From the NCBI GenBank assembly GCA_964419935.1, contig CAYQQJ010000006.1:1-64000 (forward strand): 64,000 nt of DNA. Direction: 5' to 3'. A program made the translations under genes and the position numbers. The stretch is from CAYQQJ01 sp964419935 (lineage in GTDB: Bacteria; Pseudomonadota; Gammaproteobacteria; Pseudomonadales; Cellvibrionaceae). Each line of letters begins with the position of its first letter. Position 1 is the first letter of the stretch. The notes under the pieces are model-generated. The model did not search any database, was not told the origin of the DNA, and saw only the letters and a program-made list of their open reading frames with translations. This document shows, in pieces, positions 26,422 to 34,871 of this stretch.

Positions 26422-27453
26422 TCAGGGGTTGCGCACCCGGTCCTTCACTGCCAGAGGTCGCTCGGCTTCAAGTACCAGGCCGAGGCTCACTTTGTCGAAG
26501 GTGCGGAAGATCATCAGCAATCCGGCCCGCTCGTCAGGCAATACCACAGTGTCGCCGGCAATGCGGTCCTTGAACTCACCGCCGCGCTTGTAGACTGCCA
26601 GAACGTCACCCACTTCCATCGCCTCGCGTTCGCCGCGATTGATGACCACAACATCCAGCTTACCTACCTGAGATACGCCGCCTTCAACAGCGAGAATGAT
26701 ACCGTTGACCTCACCGGCAGGTCGCGAAGGTGAGAAGAAGGAATCGACCGGGCGCTCTTCCTGAACCAGAAAGCGGTCGCCCACACGTATTTCTTCAGTG
26801 GTGCGAGTAATGGCCATAGTGGCAATTTCGCCGTCAATAGCGCGCAACTTGGCGGTACCTATGTCGCGCGCCTGCACGCCCAGGATTTCACCGGTTTCAG
26901 GGTCGCGGTATACATCGCCTTTGCGGTAGACGCCATAAACTGAGGGGCCTTCGGTAAATTCGCCACGGGCGTACAAACGGTCTCCCGCGCCCACAATTAA
27001 GCGTTTGTCCTCACCGGCGACCACATGAGGCGCCTGCTCCAGCTCGCCAACGCCAACAATGCGGCTGCGGGAGAGAAAACTGTTAATGGCACTCAAAGGA
27101 ATGGTAGAGATGGCATCATCACCTTCAATCACGCGGGTTTTGGGCGAAAGCTTGAAGGTGCGCTCACTGCGCTCCAGGGTCAGACGAGGCTTGCCGTCGA
27201 GGTATATCAGGCGGATGACGTCGCCCGGATAGATCAGGTGAGGGTTGGCGATCTGTGTGTTCACATGCCAGATTTCCGGCCACATCCAGGGATTTTGCAG
27301 AAAGGTTTCCGAGATGTCCCACAGGGTGTCGCCTTTGCGCACGGTGTAGTTCTCGGGGTAATCGTTCCTGAGCTCGGGTTCTTCAGCCAGTGCGCTGGCG
27401 AATGGGCCGGCCAACAGGCACGCCGCAAGCATTCCCAAAAAAAGCTTTTTCAT
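26422..27453 (-). CDS. LysM peptidoglycan-binding domain protein
   Basis: Exported cell-envelope protein, 343 residues. The signal peptide is MKKLFLGMLAACLLAGPFAS with cleavage near ALA. A single LysM follows at about residues 35-85 (YTVRKGDTLWDISETFLQNP, then NPHLIYPGDVIRL). The remaining 250 residues form a beta-rich region not recognised by name; the same architecture is found upstream of dprA in pseudomonads. Role unknown, probably peptidoglycan-associated. Confidence 0.9.
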   Translation of the reverse strand: MKKLFLGMLAACLLAGPFASALAEEPELRNDYPENYTVRKGDTLWDISETFLQNPWMWPEIWHVNTQIANPHLIYPGDVIRLIYLDGKPRLTLERSERTFKLSPKTRVIEGDDAISTIPLSAINSFLSRSRIVGVGELEQAPHVVAGEDKRLIVGAGDRLYARGEFTEGPSVYGVYRKGDVYRDPETGEILGVQARDIGTAKLRAIDGEIATMAITRTTEEIRVGDRFLVQEERPVDSFFSPSRPAGEVNGIILAVEGGVSQVGKLDVVVINRGEREAMEVGDVLAVYKRGGEFKDRIAGDTVVLPDERAGLLMIFRTFDKVSLGLVLEAERPLAVKDRVRNP

Positions 27454-27696
27454 TGCAATTGTCCTGTCTTTTCGGCCATTGGTTTATATCGGTGGCTTAT
27501 AATTGGGGCTTTATCGGGGCCAATAACTGTACGGTAAACGTCCTATTGGACCCATTCACGTTTATAATAGTCCACATTGTCTGTTATGGAGCTGGCCGTT
27601 GCGCGCAAACGCAATGTGTGGTTGCTTCATAATAGTAGTTTGATCATCATGTTAGCAACGTAACTTACCTGTTTACTAGAAGTTTGTCACAGACCC

Positions 27697-28203
27697 ATGG
27701 CACATTTAGAGATACTCCAATTTCCCGATTCACGTCTGCGCACAGTCGCCAAGCCTGTCGCCGAAGTGGATGATCGCATTCGTCAGTTGGTCGACGATAT
27801 GTTCGAAACCATGTACGCCGCACCTGGTGTGGGCTTGGCCGCCACTCAGGTGAATGTACACGAGCGTGTGGTGGTTATCGATGTGTCGGACGATCAAAGC
27901 CAGCCCCTGGTGTTCATCAACCCCGAGATTACGGTGCTGGACGAGACACTGTTCGATTACGAAGAGGGTTGTCTGTCCGTACCCGGCTTTTACGAGGCCG
28001 TCACCCGGCCCCGTCACATTCGGGTCACTGCCCTGGATCGGGATGGCCAGGAGTTTACGCTGGAGCCGGAAGGCCTCTTGGCGGTATGCGTACAGCACGA
28101 AAACGACCATCTGCTGGGCAAGCTGTTTGTGGATTATATTTCCAACATGAAGCGCCAGCGTATCCGCAAAAAGCTGGAAAAGCAGCATCGCGCCGCGTCC
28201 TGA
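27697..28203 (+). CDS. def: Peptide deformylase
   Basis: Removes the formyl group from nascent N-terminal methionine. The 168-residue protein has all three motifs: GVGLAATQ, EGCLSVPG and HENDHLLGKL (HExxH; metal ligands Cys and two His). It starts 243 bp from the divergent LysM gene, leaving room for both promoters, and leads def-fmt-rsmB-trkA-trkH. Confidence 0.97.
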   Translation: MAHLEILQFPDSRLRTVAKPVAEVDDRIRQLVDDMFETMYAAPGVGLAATQVNVHERVVVIDVSDDQSQPLVFINPEITVLDETLFDYEEGCLSVPGFYEAVTRPRHIRVTALDRDGQEFTLEPEGLLAVCVQHENDHLLGKLFVDYISNMKRQRIRKKLEKQHRAAS

Positions 28204-28269
28204 GCGCCACCGGCACGGTCAACGCAGTGCTGACGCCCGGGTGCCCGAATTCAAACCAAAGATATTGAT

Positions 28270-29268
28270 ATGACCGATTCTTCCAGCCTGCGCATTGTGT
28301 TTGCGGGTACCCCTGAATTCGCCGCCAAGCATCTGCAGGCCCTGCTGACCAGCCCGCACCAGTTGGTAGGCGTTTACACCCAACCCGACAGACCCGCCGG
28401 CCGCGGCAAGAAGCTGACGCCCAGCCCGGTCAAGCAATTAGCTGAAGCGGCGCAGCTACCGGTGTTTCAACCGGCCTCCCTGAAAACACCCGAAGCCCAA
28501 CAAGAACTCGAGGCACTCCAGGCAGACATCATGGTAGTGGTTGCCTACGGCCTGCTGCTGCCACAGGCGGTTCTGGACCTGCCTCGACTGGGCTGCATCA
28601 ACGTTCACGGTTCATTGCTGCCACGCTGGCGCGGCGCAGCACCTATTCAGCGCGCGATAGAAGCCGGCGACACACAAACCGGCGTCACCATTATGCAGAT
28701 GGAAGCGGGGTTGGATACAGGCCCCATGCTCCACACTGTCCGTTGCGCCATTACCGCCGAGGATACCGCCGGCAGCCTCCACGACCGACTGGCAGAGCTG
28801 GGGCCAGAAGCGCTGTTGCACGCGCTGGTTGAACTGGCTCAGGGCGGCCTGGCGGCCGAACGCCAGAACGACAGCCTGAGCAACTATGCACGCAAGATCG
28901 ACAAGGAAGAAGCTGCCCTTGATTGGGAGCAGGAGGCGGTGGTGCTCGACCGGAAAATCCGCGCCTTCAATCCGTTTCCCATGGCTTACTGCTTTGCCAG
29001 GGATGATCGCCTGCGCATATACACCGCTCGGGCGCTTGACCAAAGCCAAACCAGCACGCGACCGGCCGCGCCCGGAACCATAGTGTCCATACGCAGCAGC
29101 GGTATCTGTGTTCAATGCGGCCAAGGCATGTTGCAGATCACCCGCTTGCAATTGCCCGGCAAGAAGCCCGTGAGCGCCGCCGAGTTTATCAATGGTTTTG
29201 GCAATTACCTCACGCCTGGTCAACAGCTGACCTCTGCCCCGACAAGCGCCCAGAGTGATGCCCACTGA
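28270..29268 (+). CDS. fmt: Methionyl-tRNA formyltransferase
   Basis: Formylates initiator Met-tRNA using 10-formyl-tetrahydrofolate. The 332-residue protein has an N-terminal Rossmann domain with RIVFAGTPEFAAKHL, the catalytic HGSLLPRWRGAAPIQRAI, a D in MEAGLDTGPML, and the C-terminal OB-like domain. It overlaps the rsmB start by one base. Confidence 0.96.
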   Translation: MTDSSSLRIVFAGTPEFAAKHLQALLTSPHQLVGVYTQPDRPAGRGKKLTPSPVKQLAEAAQLPVFQPASLKTPEAQQELEALQADIMVVVAYGLLLPQAVLDLPRLGCINVHGSLLPRWRGAAPIQRAIEAGDTQTGVTIMQMEAGLDTGPMLHTVRCAITAEDTAGSLHDRLAELGPEALLHALVELAQGGLAAERQNDSLSNYARKIDKEEAALDWEQEAVVLDRKIRAFNPFPMAYCFARDDRLRIYTARALDQSQTSTRPAAPGTIVSIRSSGICVQCGQGMLQITRLQLPGKKPVSAAEFINGFGNYLTPGQQLTSAPTSAQSDAH

Positions 29269-30584
29269 TGGCGCTGGACGTGCGTTTGGCTGCTGCCCGC
29301 AGCATTGCTGCGGTACTGGCTCAGAGGCAATCACTCAATCAAAGCCTGCCTGAGTATACCCAGCGGGTTGCTCCGCGAGACCGGGGCCTGCTGCAGGAAC
29401 TCTGCTTCGGTTGCGCCCGCTGGCAGCCCCGTTTGCAATTGATCGCCGACGCGCTGATGGATAAGCCCCTCAAGCCGAAGGATATGGATGTTCACGCTCT
29501 GCTGCTGGTGGGGCTGTACCAACTGATATTCACACGAATACCGGACCACGCCGCCATTGGCAGCTGCGTCGAAGCGAGCAAGAAGCTGAAAAAACCCTGG
29601 GCGAGCCGGCTGCTGAACGGTATATTGCGCAACTTTCAACGTCGGCGCCCGGAGTTGGAAACCAAATTGGCAGATTTGCCCACCTACCGTTACGGCCATC
29701 CCGACTGGCTGATCGGCAAACTGGCGAAGGTCTGGCCCGAAAACTGGCAAGCGCTACTCGACGCCAACAACGATCACCCCCCCATGACCCTGCGCGTCAA
29801 CCTGCGCAAACTCAGCCGCGACCGCTACCTCGACCAGCTTACCGCTGCCGGGATAGAGGCTTCCGCCACCGGTTACAGCGACGTCGGCATCACCCTTACC
29901 AAGCCCCAGGACCCGCAACTTCTGCCCGGCTTTGCCGCCGGTGAGGTGAGCGTGCAGGACGAAGCCGCACAACTGGCCGCCGCTCTGCTGAAGCTGGCAC
30001 CCGGCCAGCGGGTGCTGGACGCCTGCTGTGCACCGGGCGGTAAAACCTGCCACATTCTGGAACAACAACCTGCACTGGCTTCACTCACCGCACTCGACGT
30101 TGAAAGTCGGCGGCTGACCAGGGTGGAAGAGAATTTGGCGCGGCTTGGGTTGGAGGCCGAGCTGGTGGCCGCGGATGCCGGTGATATCGAGAGCTGGTGG
30201 AATAGCCAGACTTTCGATCGCATACTGCTGGACGCCCCCTGCTCCGCCACCGGCGTTGTTCGCCGCCACCCGGACATTAAGTTGCTGCGGCGCCCGACCG
30301 ATATTGCTAAGCTGGCCGCGCTACAATTGCATTTGCTCAAATCACTGTGGGCCACGCTCAAGCCGGGTGGACTCCTGGTCTATGCGACCTGCTCGGTAAT
30401 GCCCCAGGAAAACGAACAGGTTGTCGCCCAGTTTCTGGCAGACACCGACGATGCCGAACACCAAATAATAGAGGCAAGCTGGGGCACCGCGCGCCCATTG
30501 GGGCGGCAGCTGTTCCCGCAACCGAATGGCCACGACGGCTTTTATTACGCGTGCCTGAGCAAGCAAGGCCGGCCAATGACGTAA
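29268..30584 (+). CDS. rsmB: 16S rRNA m5C967 methyltransferase RsmB
   Basis: AdoMet-dependent methylation of C967 in 16S rRNA. The 438-residue protein has an N-terminal NusB-like RNA-binding domain and the RsmB/Nop catalytic domain. The AdoMet motif is VLDACCAPGGKTCHILE, and the two catalytic cysteines are in DAPCSATGVVRRHPDIK and YATCSVMPQENE. Translationally coupled to fmt (TGATG). Confidence 0.96.
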   Translation: MALDVRLAAARSIAAVLAQRQSLNQSLPEYTQRVAPRDRGLLQELCFGCARWQPRLQLIADALMDKPLKPKDMDVHALLLVGLYQLIFTRIPDHAAIGSCVEASKKLKKPWASRLLNGILRNFQRRRPELETKLADLPTYRYGHPDWLIGKLAKVWPENWQALLDANNDHPPMTLRVNLRKLSRDRYLDQLTAAGIEASATGYSDVGITLTKPQDPQLLPGFAAGEVSVQDEAAQLAAALLKLAPGQRVLDACCAPGGKTCHILEQQPALASLTALDVESRRLTRVEENLARLGLEAELVAADAGDIESWWNSQTFDRILLDAPCSATGVVRRHPDIKLLRRPTDIAKLAALQLHLLKSLWATLKPGGLLVYATCSVMPQENEQVVAQFLADTDDAEHQIIEASWGTARPLGRQLFPQPNGHDGFYYACLSKQGRPMT

Positions 30585-30688
30585 GGCGCGAAAGCCGGCA
30601 AAAACCAGATAAAGCACCTTCCGCCATTTTGGCGAAAGTGCCGACAGAGTTTATTCTCAACGTCAGATAACGATATGTCCGGACGACT

Positions 30689-32104
30689 ATGAAGATCATT
30701 ATTCTCGGTGCAGGCCAGGTTGGCGGCACGCTGGCATCCAACCTGTCCAGCGAAGCCAACGACATTACGGTTGTGGACAGCAACGATACCATCTTGCGCG
30801 AGTTGCGCGATCGCATTGATATAGGCGTGGTACATGGCCACGCCTCCCACCCGGAAGTCCTGCTGCAGGCCGGCATCGAAGACGCGGACATGCTGATTGC
30901 GGTAACCAGTGTTGATGAAATCAATATGGTTGCCTGCCAGATTGCCCACAGCCTGTTTCGCACTCCCACAAAGATTGCCCGCATCCGCGCCCAGGAATAC
31001 GCGTCTCACACAAACCTTTTTCAGCCCGATACCATTCCGATTGATGTCATCATCAGCCCCGAGCAGTTGGTGTCGGACTACATCCACCGGCTGGTTGAAC
31101 AACCGGGTGCTCTGCAGGTATTGGATTTTGCCAAAGGTCTGGTGCAACTGGTTGCGGTGCGCGCCTATTACGGCGGTCCGCTGGTGGGTCAGGAACTCCG
31201 TTTTCTGCGCAAACATATGCCCAACGTTAACGCTCGCGTCGCGGCGATTTACCGCCGCGATCGCGCCATTACGCCGCAGGGCTCAACGGTGATTGAAGCC
31301 GATGACGAAGTCTTCTTCATTGCCGCGCGCTCGGACATACGGGCCGTCATGAGCGAATTGCGCCGGCTGGAAAGGCCCTACAAGCGCATCATCATTGCCG
31401 GCGGCGGCAATATTGGCCTGCGTCTGGCGCGCACCCTGGAGAAAAACTACGCCGTCAAAATCATTGAAGCACATCACCAACGCGCCCTGTATTTATCCGG
31501 ACAGCTTGAGCATGCAATTGTGCTGCAGGGCAGCTCATCGGATCAGGATTTGCTGCTGGAAGAGAATATAGAAGATACCGACGTTTTTCTGGCTGTCACC
31601 AACTCCGATGAAGCCAATATCATGTCGTCCATGCTCGCCAAACGGCTCGGTGCGCGCAAAGTGCTGACACTGATCGGCAATCCCGCTTATGTGGATCTGG
31701 TTCAGGGAGGCGCCATCGATATCGCGATCTCGCCACAACAAACAACCATTGGCAGCCTGCTGACGCACGTGCGCCGCGGCGACATTGTCAACGTTCACTC
31801 ATTGCGTCGCGGTGCCGCCGAAGCCATTGAAGTGATCGCCCACGGTGATGAACGTTCCTCCAAAGTGGTGGGCAAGGCGCTGGAGGATATCGACCTGCCA
31901 GAGGGTGCAACCATCGGCGCCATAGCGCGGAAAAAGCACAAGGACAACGATGGGAGCGAAAACGGCAATGTTGAGCACGAAGTTATCATTGCTCACGACG
32001 ACGTCGTGGTGGAAGCCGGCGATCACGTCATTGTATTTCTGGTGGACAAGCGTTTTACACGGGATATTGAGCGTCTGTTCCAGGTGGGCTTCAGTTTCTT
32101 TTAA
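30689..32104 (+). CDS. trkA: Trk potassium uptake regulatory subunit TrkA
   Basis: Peripheral NAD-binding gating ring of the Trk K+ uptake system. The 471-residue protein has two RCK_N domains, each with a Rossmann glycine motif (ILGAGQVGGTLA and IIAGGGNIGLRLA), and two RCK_C domains. It is a little longer than the usual ~458 because of a charged insertion, KKHKDNDGSENGNVEHE, in the last RCK_C domain. It is followed by trkH, its membrane partner. Confidence 0.95.
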   Translation: MKIIILGAGQVGGTLASNLSSEANDITVVDSNDTILRELRDRIDIGVVHGHASHPEVLLQAGIEDADMLIAVTSVDEINMVACQIAHSLFRTPTKIARIRAQEYASHTNLFQPDTIPIDVIISPEQLVSDYIHRLVEQPGALQVLDFAKGLVQLVAVRAYYGGPLVGQELRFLRKHMPNVNARVAAIYRRDRAITPQGSTVIEADDEVFFIAARSDIRAVMSELRRLERPYKRIIIAGGGNIGLRLARTLEKNYAVKIIEAHHQRALYLSGQLEHAIVLQGSSSDQDLLLEENIEDTDVFLAVTNSDEANIMSSMLAKRLGARKVLTLIGNPAYVDLVQGGAIDIAISPQQTTIGSLLTHVRRGDIVNVHSLRRGAAEAIEVIAHGDERSSKVVGKALEDIDLPEGATIGAIARKKHKDNDGSENGNVEHEVIIAHDDVVVEAGDHVIVFLVDKRFTRDIERLFQVGFSFF

Positions 32105-32182
32105 ATTAGCAGCAAACAGCTTTGCACATCCAGCCGCCACTGTTATGTACACATGTGAACTATTCTTCATGAGCCACGCGCA

Positions 32183-33631
32183 ATGCATTTCGCCATAATT
32201 TTCAAAGTGCTGGGCATTTTGCTGATGTTATTCAGCCTGACCTTGATACCACCGCTGCTGGTATCACTCTGGTTTGGCGACGGCGGTCATCTGAGCTTTC
32301 TGCTCTCGTTCGTCATCACCATTATTACCGGCATTGCCATGTGGTTGCCGGTTCACAACGTGCGCCAGGACCTGCGCACACGGGACGGCTTTTTGGTGAC
32401 CTCGCTTTTCTGGTCGGTACTGGGCCTGTTCGGCTGTCTCCCTCTGATTTTTTCCAATACCACCGAGCTTAGTTTTACTGATGCGCTGTTCGAGTCCATG
32501 TCGGGCTTGACCACCACCGGAGCCACGGTGCTGACAGCACTGGATTATCTGCCGGAATCCCTGCTGTACTATCGGCAACAGTTACAGTGGTTGGGGGGCA
32601 TTGGTATTGTTGTTATCGCCGTTGCAATTTTGCCGATGCTGGGTATCGGCGGCATGCAGCTGTACCGCGCGGAAACACCTGGACCGGTGAAAGACAACAA
32701 GTTGACACCGCGCATTACCGAAACCGCCAAAGCACTCTTTTTGATTTACGTCAGCTTGACGGTGGCTTGCGGCATTGCCTATTGGGCCGCAGGCATGTCC
32801 CTGTTCGATGCAATCGGCCATGCATTTTCCACCGTCGCCATTGGCGGATTTTCTACCCACGATGCCAGCCTTGGCTATTTCAACAGTTCCGCTGTTCTGA
32901 TTATTGCCATCGTGTTCATGGTACTTTCCGGGGTCAACTTCGCGCTGCATTTTGTGGCCTGGCAACAGCGCAATATCCGCAGCTATCTGCGCGATGCGGA
33001 ATTCCGGTTTTACTGCAGCATGATTCTGCTTGGCGTGACCATCACCGTTTTCTATCTCTGGTATTCCAACACTTACGGGTTTGCCGACAGCCTGTTACTG
33101 GGTAGCTTTCAGCTCGTCTCCGTTCTCACCACGTCGGGGTTCGCGGCAACTGAATTCAGCGTCTGGCCGACGTTTCTGCCGTTTTTCATTTTCATGTTTG
33201 CCTTCATGGGCGGCTGTGCCACCTCCACCGCCGGCGGGCTCAAAATGATTCGGGTACTGTTGATCTTCAAACAGGGGTCCCGGGAAATCCATCGTCTGAT
33301 TCACCCGAACGCGCTCATCCCGATCAAGATCGGCAACAAAACCATCTCGGACAAAGTGGTCGAAGCCATCTGGGGATTTTTTGCCATCTATGTGATTGCT
33401 TTTCTGACGATCTGCGTTCTTCTGCTCACGACGGGAATGGACTTCACCACCGCCTTTACCGCCGTTGGTGCCTGTCTGAATAATCTGGGGCCAGGCTTGG
33501 GGGGTGTGGCGTCAAGTTATGGCGAGATCAGCAGCCCTGCCAAGTGGTTGCTGTGCTTTGCAATGTTGTTGGGGCGTCTTGAAGTGTTCACTTTACTGGT
33601 GTTGTTTACACCGGCATTTTGGCGCCGTTAA
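32183..33631 (+). CDS. trkH: Trk potassium uptake channel subunit TrkH
   Basis: K+-translocating membrane subunit. The 482-residue length is normal. It shows the four pore-loop repeats of the family, including SMSGLTTTGATVL, AFSTVAIGGFSTH, VLTTSGFAATEFS and the final AVGACLNNLGPGLG, plus the MGGCATSTAGGLKMIR segment. Its stop lies six bases from the stop of the convergent rhombosortase gene; no terminator hairpin is visible there. Confidence 0.96.
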   Translation: MHFAIIFKVLGILLMLFSLTLIPPLLVSLWFGDGGHLSFLLSFVITIITGIAMWLPVHNVRQDLRTRDGFLVTSLFWSVLGLFGCLPLIFSNTTELSFTDALFESMSGLTTTGATVLTALDYLPESLLYYRQQLQWLGGIGIVVIAVAILPMLGIGGMQLYRAETPGPVKDNKLTPRITETAKALFLIYVSLTVACGIAYWAAGMSLFDAIGHAFSTVAIGGFSTHDASLGYFNSSAVLIIAIVFMVLSGVNFALHFVAWQQRNIRSYLRDAEFRFYCSMILLGVTITVFYLWYSNTYGFADSLLLGSFQLVSVLTTSGFAATEFSVWPTFLPFFIFMFAFMGGCATSTAGGLKMIRVLLIFKQGSREIHRLIHPNALIPIKIGNKTISDKVVEAIWGFFAIYVIAFLTICVLLLTTGMDFTTAFTAVGACLNNLGPGLGGVASSYGEISSPAKWLLCFAMLLGRLEVFTLLVLFTPAFWRR

Positions 33632-33637
33632 ACAGAC

Positions 33638-34267
33638 CTAACTCATCCGATGCCGGCGCGCTGCCAGCATGAGCAACGCCAGAGCCGCACCGGCGACCAG
33701 GCCGTACAAATGCGCATCAACTACCACAGCGCCGCCAATGGTGGCTGCCAGGTCGGTGTTTGGCCCGGTTAGTTGTTCCCAGCTGACCTTGATGATCAAT
33801 CCCGCAGCCAAAAGCAGCGCAGCGGTTCGTTCCCGCGGCCATAGATGTGCGGCAATCAGCGCGACCAATCCATGCAGCACACCCGACAAACCCACGTACC
33901 ATTCGAGCTCCGGATTACGCAGCCAAAAACCCGCGCTGATTGCCAGACAGAGCAGCACAAATATCCCGAACACCTTACCCCAGGATTGGAAAAGCCGGGC
34001 ACCGAAGCCCAGGGTCACGATGAGCAGTGCCGCAAGATTCATGAGCAGATGCATCCAGCTCAGGTGCACCAGATGGCCCGATACCAGCCGCCACATCTGT
34101 CCATCCGCAATTGCCTGCCGATCATAGCGCAGCCAGTGCGCCCCGGCTTCGTCAACCACCTGGGCAACCACCGCAAAAAGGATCAATGCCACAACCGGCA
34201 GCGGAAAATTTCTGATGGTCTTTAGCAGAGATGCAATCAAATCAGAATGTCCATCCCAGCGAAACAC
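33638..34267 (-). CDS. Rhombosortase, rhomboid-family intramembrane protease
   Basis: Small bacterial rhomboid of the rhombosortase type, expected to cleave GlyGly-CTERM sorting signals. The protein is 209 residues (GTG start at 34267) with about six helices. It has HLVHLSWMHLLMN at 65-77, the catalytic serine in GLSGVLHG (S128) and the catalytic histidine in DAHLYGL (H186); the compact size without extra domains is typical. The GTG start overlaps the 3' end of the giant surface-protein gene by 26 bp; a TTG at 34240 would avoid the overlap. The overlap strongly suggests co-transcription and a dedicated protease-substrate pair. Confidence 0.87.
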   Translation of the reverse strand: MFRWDGHSDLIASLLKTIRNFPLPVVALILFAVVAQVVDEAGAHWLRYDRQAIADGQMWRLVSGHLVHLSWMHLLMNLAALLIVTLGFGARLFQSWGKVFGIFVLLCLAISAGFWLRNPELEWYVGLSGVLHGLVALIAAHLWPRERTAALLLAAGLIIKVSWEQLTGPNTDLAATIGGAVVVDAHLYGLVAGAALALLMLAARRHRMS

Positions 34268-34871
34268 CTAGCAGGTCAATGTTTTCATCGGCCATAAACA
34301 GCCGCTGAATTTTTATACCGGCGGCCAGGCTCTCGTCCAGCCGGTAGTTGACACCGAGCGCCAACAAAGGATCGGTTCCGCTTTTCTGCGATGAAGGAAT
34401 AACCTCTCCAAAGACATCAATATCCTGGCGCCAATGAAAGAGTCCCAGATCCGCGGTGAGATTGACCCGATCCGCAACGCTGTGACTATAGCGATACGCC
34501 AACGTCCAGCCTTTGCCCGTTGCCGGGTAATGTTCCGCCATGGCGGTTTTCAGTTGAGCAGTGTTTGGCGCCTGGCTGTTAAAATCGACGCTGACGTCGC
34601 CCAGATCCAGATAACCGAGCTGCAAATTGACCCAGGGATGAAATTGATAGCCGACGGACATTTGTGTGGCAAAGCGAGAAGTATCGTATTGCTGAGATTG
34701 AACGACTACCTCGTCCCCCGCCATAGCGTCGACAAATTCCTCTGCACTTTGTGATCCACGGGCGCTGGAAAAGCCGAGTTCCACATTGAATTCTCCGACC
34801 TCTTGCGCCTGGGTTGACTGACTGGGCAAGGCCAATGTGCCGGTTATCACCAACAGCATCAAACAGCCCAT
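34242..34871 (-). other. Barrel segment with possible internal translation start
   Basis: Within the giant reading frame, Met3647 (ATG at 34871) is preceded by AGAGGGG with a five-base spacer, a plausible ribosome site. It begins a signal-peptide-like stretch, MGCLMLLVITGTLALP, with a signal peptidase I-type site near TQA-Q (3668). The remaining ~187 residues show alternating amphipathic strands and a C-terminal aromatic residue (WTF), as in OmpA-like barrels recognised by BAM. It could be made as a separate 209-residue porin-like protein, as part of the giant protein, or both. Confidence 0.55.
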